Positions 6,579 through 7,691 of a stretch of DNA of 7,691 bases are shown here, piece by piece. The notes beneath the pieces were generated by a model. The model made no database searches, was not told where the DNA came from, and saw only the letters and a program-made list of their open reading frames with translations. The DNA lies in contig CAYZXD010000065.1 of NCBI GenBank assembly GCA_964482325.1, positions 1 to 7,691 of the forward strand, written 5' to 3'. Positions within the stretch are counted from its first letter, which is position 1; every line of letters begins with the position of its first letter. A program made the position numbers and the translations under genes. Source of the stretch: CAYZJV01 sp964482325 (lineage in GTDB: Bacteria > Spirochaetota > Spirochaetia > Sphaerochaetales > Sphaerochaetaceae).

Positions 6579-7286
6579 TTACTCCAATAACGAACGTACA
6601 TGTAAAAGGTCCGCTTCATGGTCAATTTCGGTACAGAGCCTTCCCTTGACATCAAGCGGGTATAAATTTACTTCCATGGTAATCATATTCAATGCGTTCT
6701 CAGCATATACTGATTCATTCCCCTCTGCACAGAACGCATGTATCTCGGACTGCCAGCGATTCCAATCCTCCTTAGCCAGATGATAGAAAGGCTGACACGC
6801 GACACAGTCCGGTCCGAAAACCTGGATCCCGATTTCGATGACTTTCCCGTCGCGTATGCGAGCCTTGAAATCCTTTTCCGGCAACGGAAGTGTCGAGTCG
6901 ACCACAACAACGCTCGCACGTGAAGCCAGCACATCCTTTGCCACCGATTCCTCGAACACCAAATCTCCGTGCAAAAGGACAATCTCCTCATAAAATGAAT
7001 CGGAGAGCAGTTCCAAACTGGAGATGTAGTTGGTTACATCATATCGGGTGTTCACCTTGTAAGTGACATCCAAATTCGGTGCGGTCTGTGTAAGATAATC
7101 CTGGATCATACCATCCCGATACCCGGTAGTAATCACGTAACGATGTGGTCCAGATCGTTCGAGAATTTCGATTTGTCGACTGAGGATGGAGTGTTTCTCA
7201 TCCAGGGGAACCATCCCCTTGGGCATATGCTCCGTGTAGGTTTTTAATCGCGAGCCGAACCCAGAGTTCAATATGCAGATATCCAT
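6579..7286 (-). CDS. LicC/PntC-like nucleotidyltransferase, probable CTP:phosphonate cytidylyltransferase
   Basis: This 235-residue protein is a stand-alone sugar-nucleotide-type nucleotidyltransferase. The N-terminus carries the nucleotide-binding signature as NSGFGSRL (residues 7-14) followed by MPKGM (21-25), in place of the usual AAGxGxR...PK. Other visible landmarks are NTRYDVTNYISSL (79-91), HGDLVF with a probable metal-binding Asp (106-111) and a C-terminal EIDHEADL (220-227), as in LicC-type enzymes. The LNSG variant is what I recall for phosphonate-activating PntC-type domains. Its expected role is CTP-dependent activation of a phosphonate (HEP here) to a CMP derivative in the cytoplasm. 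I chose the start at 7286 because the signature begins right after it and AAGG lies 8 bases upstream; an in-frame ATG at 7334 would add 16 unlike residues. It is the first gene of the operon, and its stop is 4 bases from the PEP mutase start. The family is secure; CTP and phosphonate specificity are inferred from context, and a sugar or choline substrate is possible. Confidence 0.85.
   Translation of the reverse strand: MDICILNSGFGSRLKTYTEHMPKGMVPLDEKHSILSRQIEILERSGPHRYVITTGYRDGMIQDYLTQTAPNLDVTYKVNTRYDVTNYISSLELLSDSFYEEIVLLHGDLVFEESVAKDVLASRASVVVVDSTLPLPEKDFKARIRDGKVIEIGIQVFGPDCVACQPFYHLAKEDWNRWQSEIHAFCAEGNESVYAENALNMITMEVNLYPLDVKGRLCTEIDHEADLLHVRSLLE
6582..6585 (-). promoter_or_regulatory. 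Ribosome binding site for the PEP mutase fusion
   Basis: GGAG on the minus strand lies 7 bases before the ATG at 6574 and sits on the last codons of the preceding nucleotidyltransferase gene. It decides the start in favour of 6574 over longer in-frame choices up to 6655, which lack a comparable site and would overlap the upstream gene by more than 70 bases. Confidence 0.7.
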
Positions 7287-7342
7287 GTGTTCAACCTTGT
7301 CTGTTGTTGTATGCGTACTTTTCCAGTTTACCATAAGGATTG

Positions 7343-7395
7343 CCTACATGGCTACCTGAATACGATTATAGCTACTCCAAAAACGCACATGTAGG
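7343..7395. repeat. 8-bp inverted repeat flanking the -10 box
   Basis: CCTACATG at 7343-7350 and its exact reverse complement CATGTAGG at 7388-7395 sit on either side of the TATAAT, with 37 bases between them. The downstream arm overlaps the -35 area and the upstream arm overlaps the early transcript. A third CATGTAGG lies at 7601-7608. A regulator-binding pair is possible; chance cannot be excluded. Confidence 0.35.
7365..7370 (-). promoter_or_regulatory. Candidate -10 box of the operon promoter
   Basis: The minus strand has a perfect TATAAT here, about 80 bases before the start of the first gene, which would give a leader of roughly 70 bases. The hexamer at the proper distance upstream (TACATG with a 17-base spacer) is a poor -35, so the promoter may need an activator. 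An 8-bp inverted repeat flanks the box. Confidence 0.45.
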
Positions 7396-7433
7396 AACAC
7401 CGTCATCCTAATCCCGTAGGTTCCCTGTCCCAC

Positions 7434-7565
7434 CTGTTCGGCCGAGGACGGGAGGCGACTGCGCAGAGTGCATCGGTACACAGTATTTCTGTATGAACGG
7501 CTGAACTTCGCGATAAACTACTCGGTGGTCATGCCGAGATGGGGTTGCCGCATGTGGCCGAACAG
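7434..7565. repeat. 10-bp inverted repeat upstream of the operon
   Basis: CTGTTCGGCC at 7434-7443 and GGCCGAACAG at 7556-7565 are exact reverse complements separated by 112 bases. The match stops sharply at both ends. It lies in the gene-free region next to a possible gene remnant, so it could be a relic of a mobile element or chance. Confidence 0.3.
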
Positions 7566-7661
7566 CTCCTTCGCCTCCAAATTATCAAAGTCCGTGAACA
7601 CATGTAGGTAGGTATGGTTTTGGTCCAAGCAGAAACTGTTTCCGATGGATCTCCAGATTCT
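7518..7661 (-). pseudogene. Possible degraded gene fragment (47 codons), perhaps a transposase remnant
   Basis: Between two stops the minus strand has a 47-codon frame with no clear start, containing a protein-like stretch, NHTYLHVFTDFDNLEAKELF. The order H-x-Y-L-x-V-x-x-D resembles the GHxYxTxxxD region of ISL3-type transposases, but the flanking catalytic parts are missing and the resemblance is weak. It might also be open by chance. Confidence 0.25.
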
Positions 7662-7691
7662 TCATTGCTTTGCGTCCTCAAGAGGAGAGTC

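Larger units (their letters stand above)
7287..7691. other. Upstream region without an intact gene
   Basis: About 400 bases before the first operon gene hold no intact gene on either strand by my reading. The part nearest the operon (7287-7400) contains the candidate -10 box and the 8-bp inverted repeat. The rest contains the 10-bp inverted repeat and a short protein-like open stretch that suggests a decayed gene. I see no tRNA, CRISPR repeats or clear riboswitch. Confidence 0.6.

Noticed and set aside
6575..6655. N-terminal extension of the PEP mutase fusion by 27 residues
   Set aside because: It overlaps the upstream gene heavily, lacks family similarity and has a worse start context than the ATG at 6574.
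7287..7334. N-terminal extension of the nucleotidyltransferase by 16 residues
   Set aside because: The nucleotide-binding signature begins right after the ATG at 7286, which also has a better ribosome binding site.

Overview
All recognisable genes lie on the minus strand, so they are transcribed from high to low coordinates. They form one tightly packed, probably co-transcribed operon of eight complete genes plus the start of a ninth at the left edge. In transcription order: a LicC/PntC-like nucleotidyltransferase (7286-6579), a cytidylyltransferase-PEP mutase fusion (6574-5270), phosphonopyruvate decarboxylase (5252-4107), an iron-type alcohol dehydrogenase that fits phosphonoacetaldehyde reductase (4105-2957), an unrecognised 90-residue protein (2960-2688), two tandem LicD-family transferases (2691-1891 and 1889-1089), a sulfotransferase-like protein (1092-76), and a partial gene (38-1). 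Spacings run from 4-base ATGA overlaps to 37 bases.

The pathway reads clearly from the families. PEP mutase makes phosphonopyruvate, the decarboxylase pulls the reaction forward to phosphonoacetaldehyde, and the dehydrogenase should reduce this to 2-hydroxyethylphosphonate (HEP). No aminotransferase for 2-aminoethylphosphonate is present. One or both nucleotidyltransferases would activate the phosphonate as a CMP derivative, and the LicD proteins, which in known systems move phosphocholine-type groups from CDP or CMP carriers to glycans, would transfer it to a surface polysaccharide or lipid. The sulfotransferase-like protein may modify the same glycan. The likely product is a phosphonate-decorated cell-surface glycan, not a secreted small antibiotic: no HEP-processing enzyme of the fosfomycin or phosphinothricin type is visible.

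The most unusual points are the two separate nucleotidyltransferase modules, one of which (fused to PEP mutase) has an altered nucleotide-binding motif; the paired, diverged LicD proteins; and the small unknown protein joined to its neighbours by ATGA overlaps on both sides.

The right end (7287-7691) has no intact gene. It holds a good -10 box flanked by an 8-bp inverted repeat, a 10-bp inverted repeat further upstream, and a 47-codon open stretch that may be a gene remnant. The left end holds a small hairpin and the first 12 codons of the next gene.

The organism is a bacterium of moderate GC content. The locus type resembles phosphonate surface-decoration loci of host-associated anaerobes such as spirochaetes (Treponema/Sphaerochaeta), but the window holds no taxonomic marker and this is a weak inference. 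The biosynthetic half (about 2960-6600) is visibly more GC-rich than the transferase half (76-2960), which suggests a mosaic origin.
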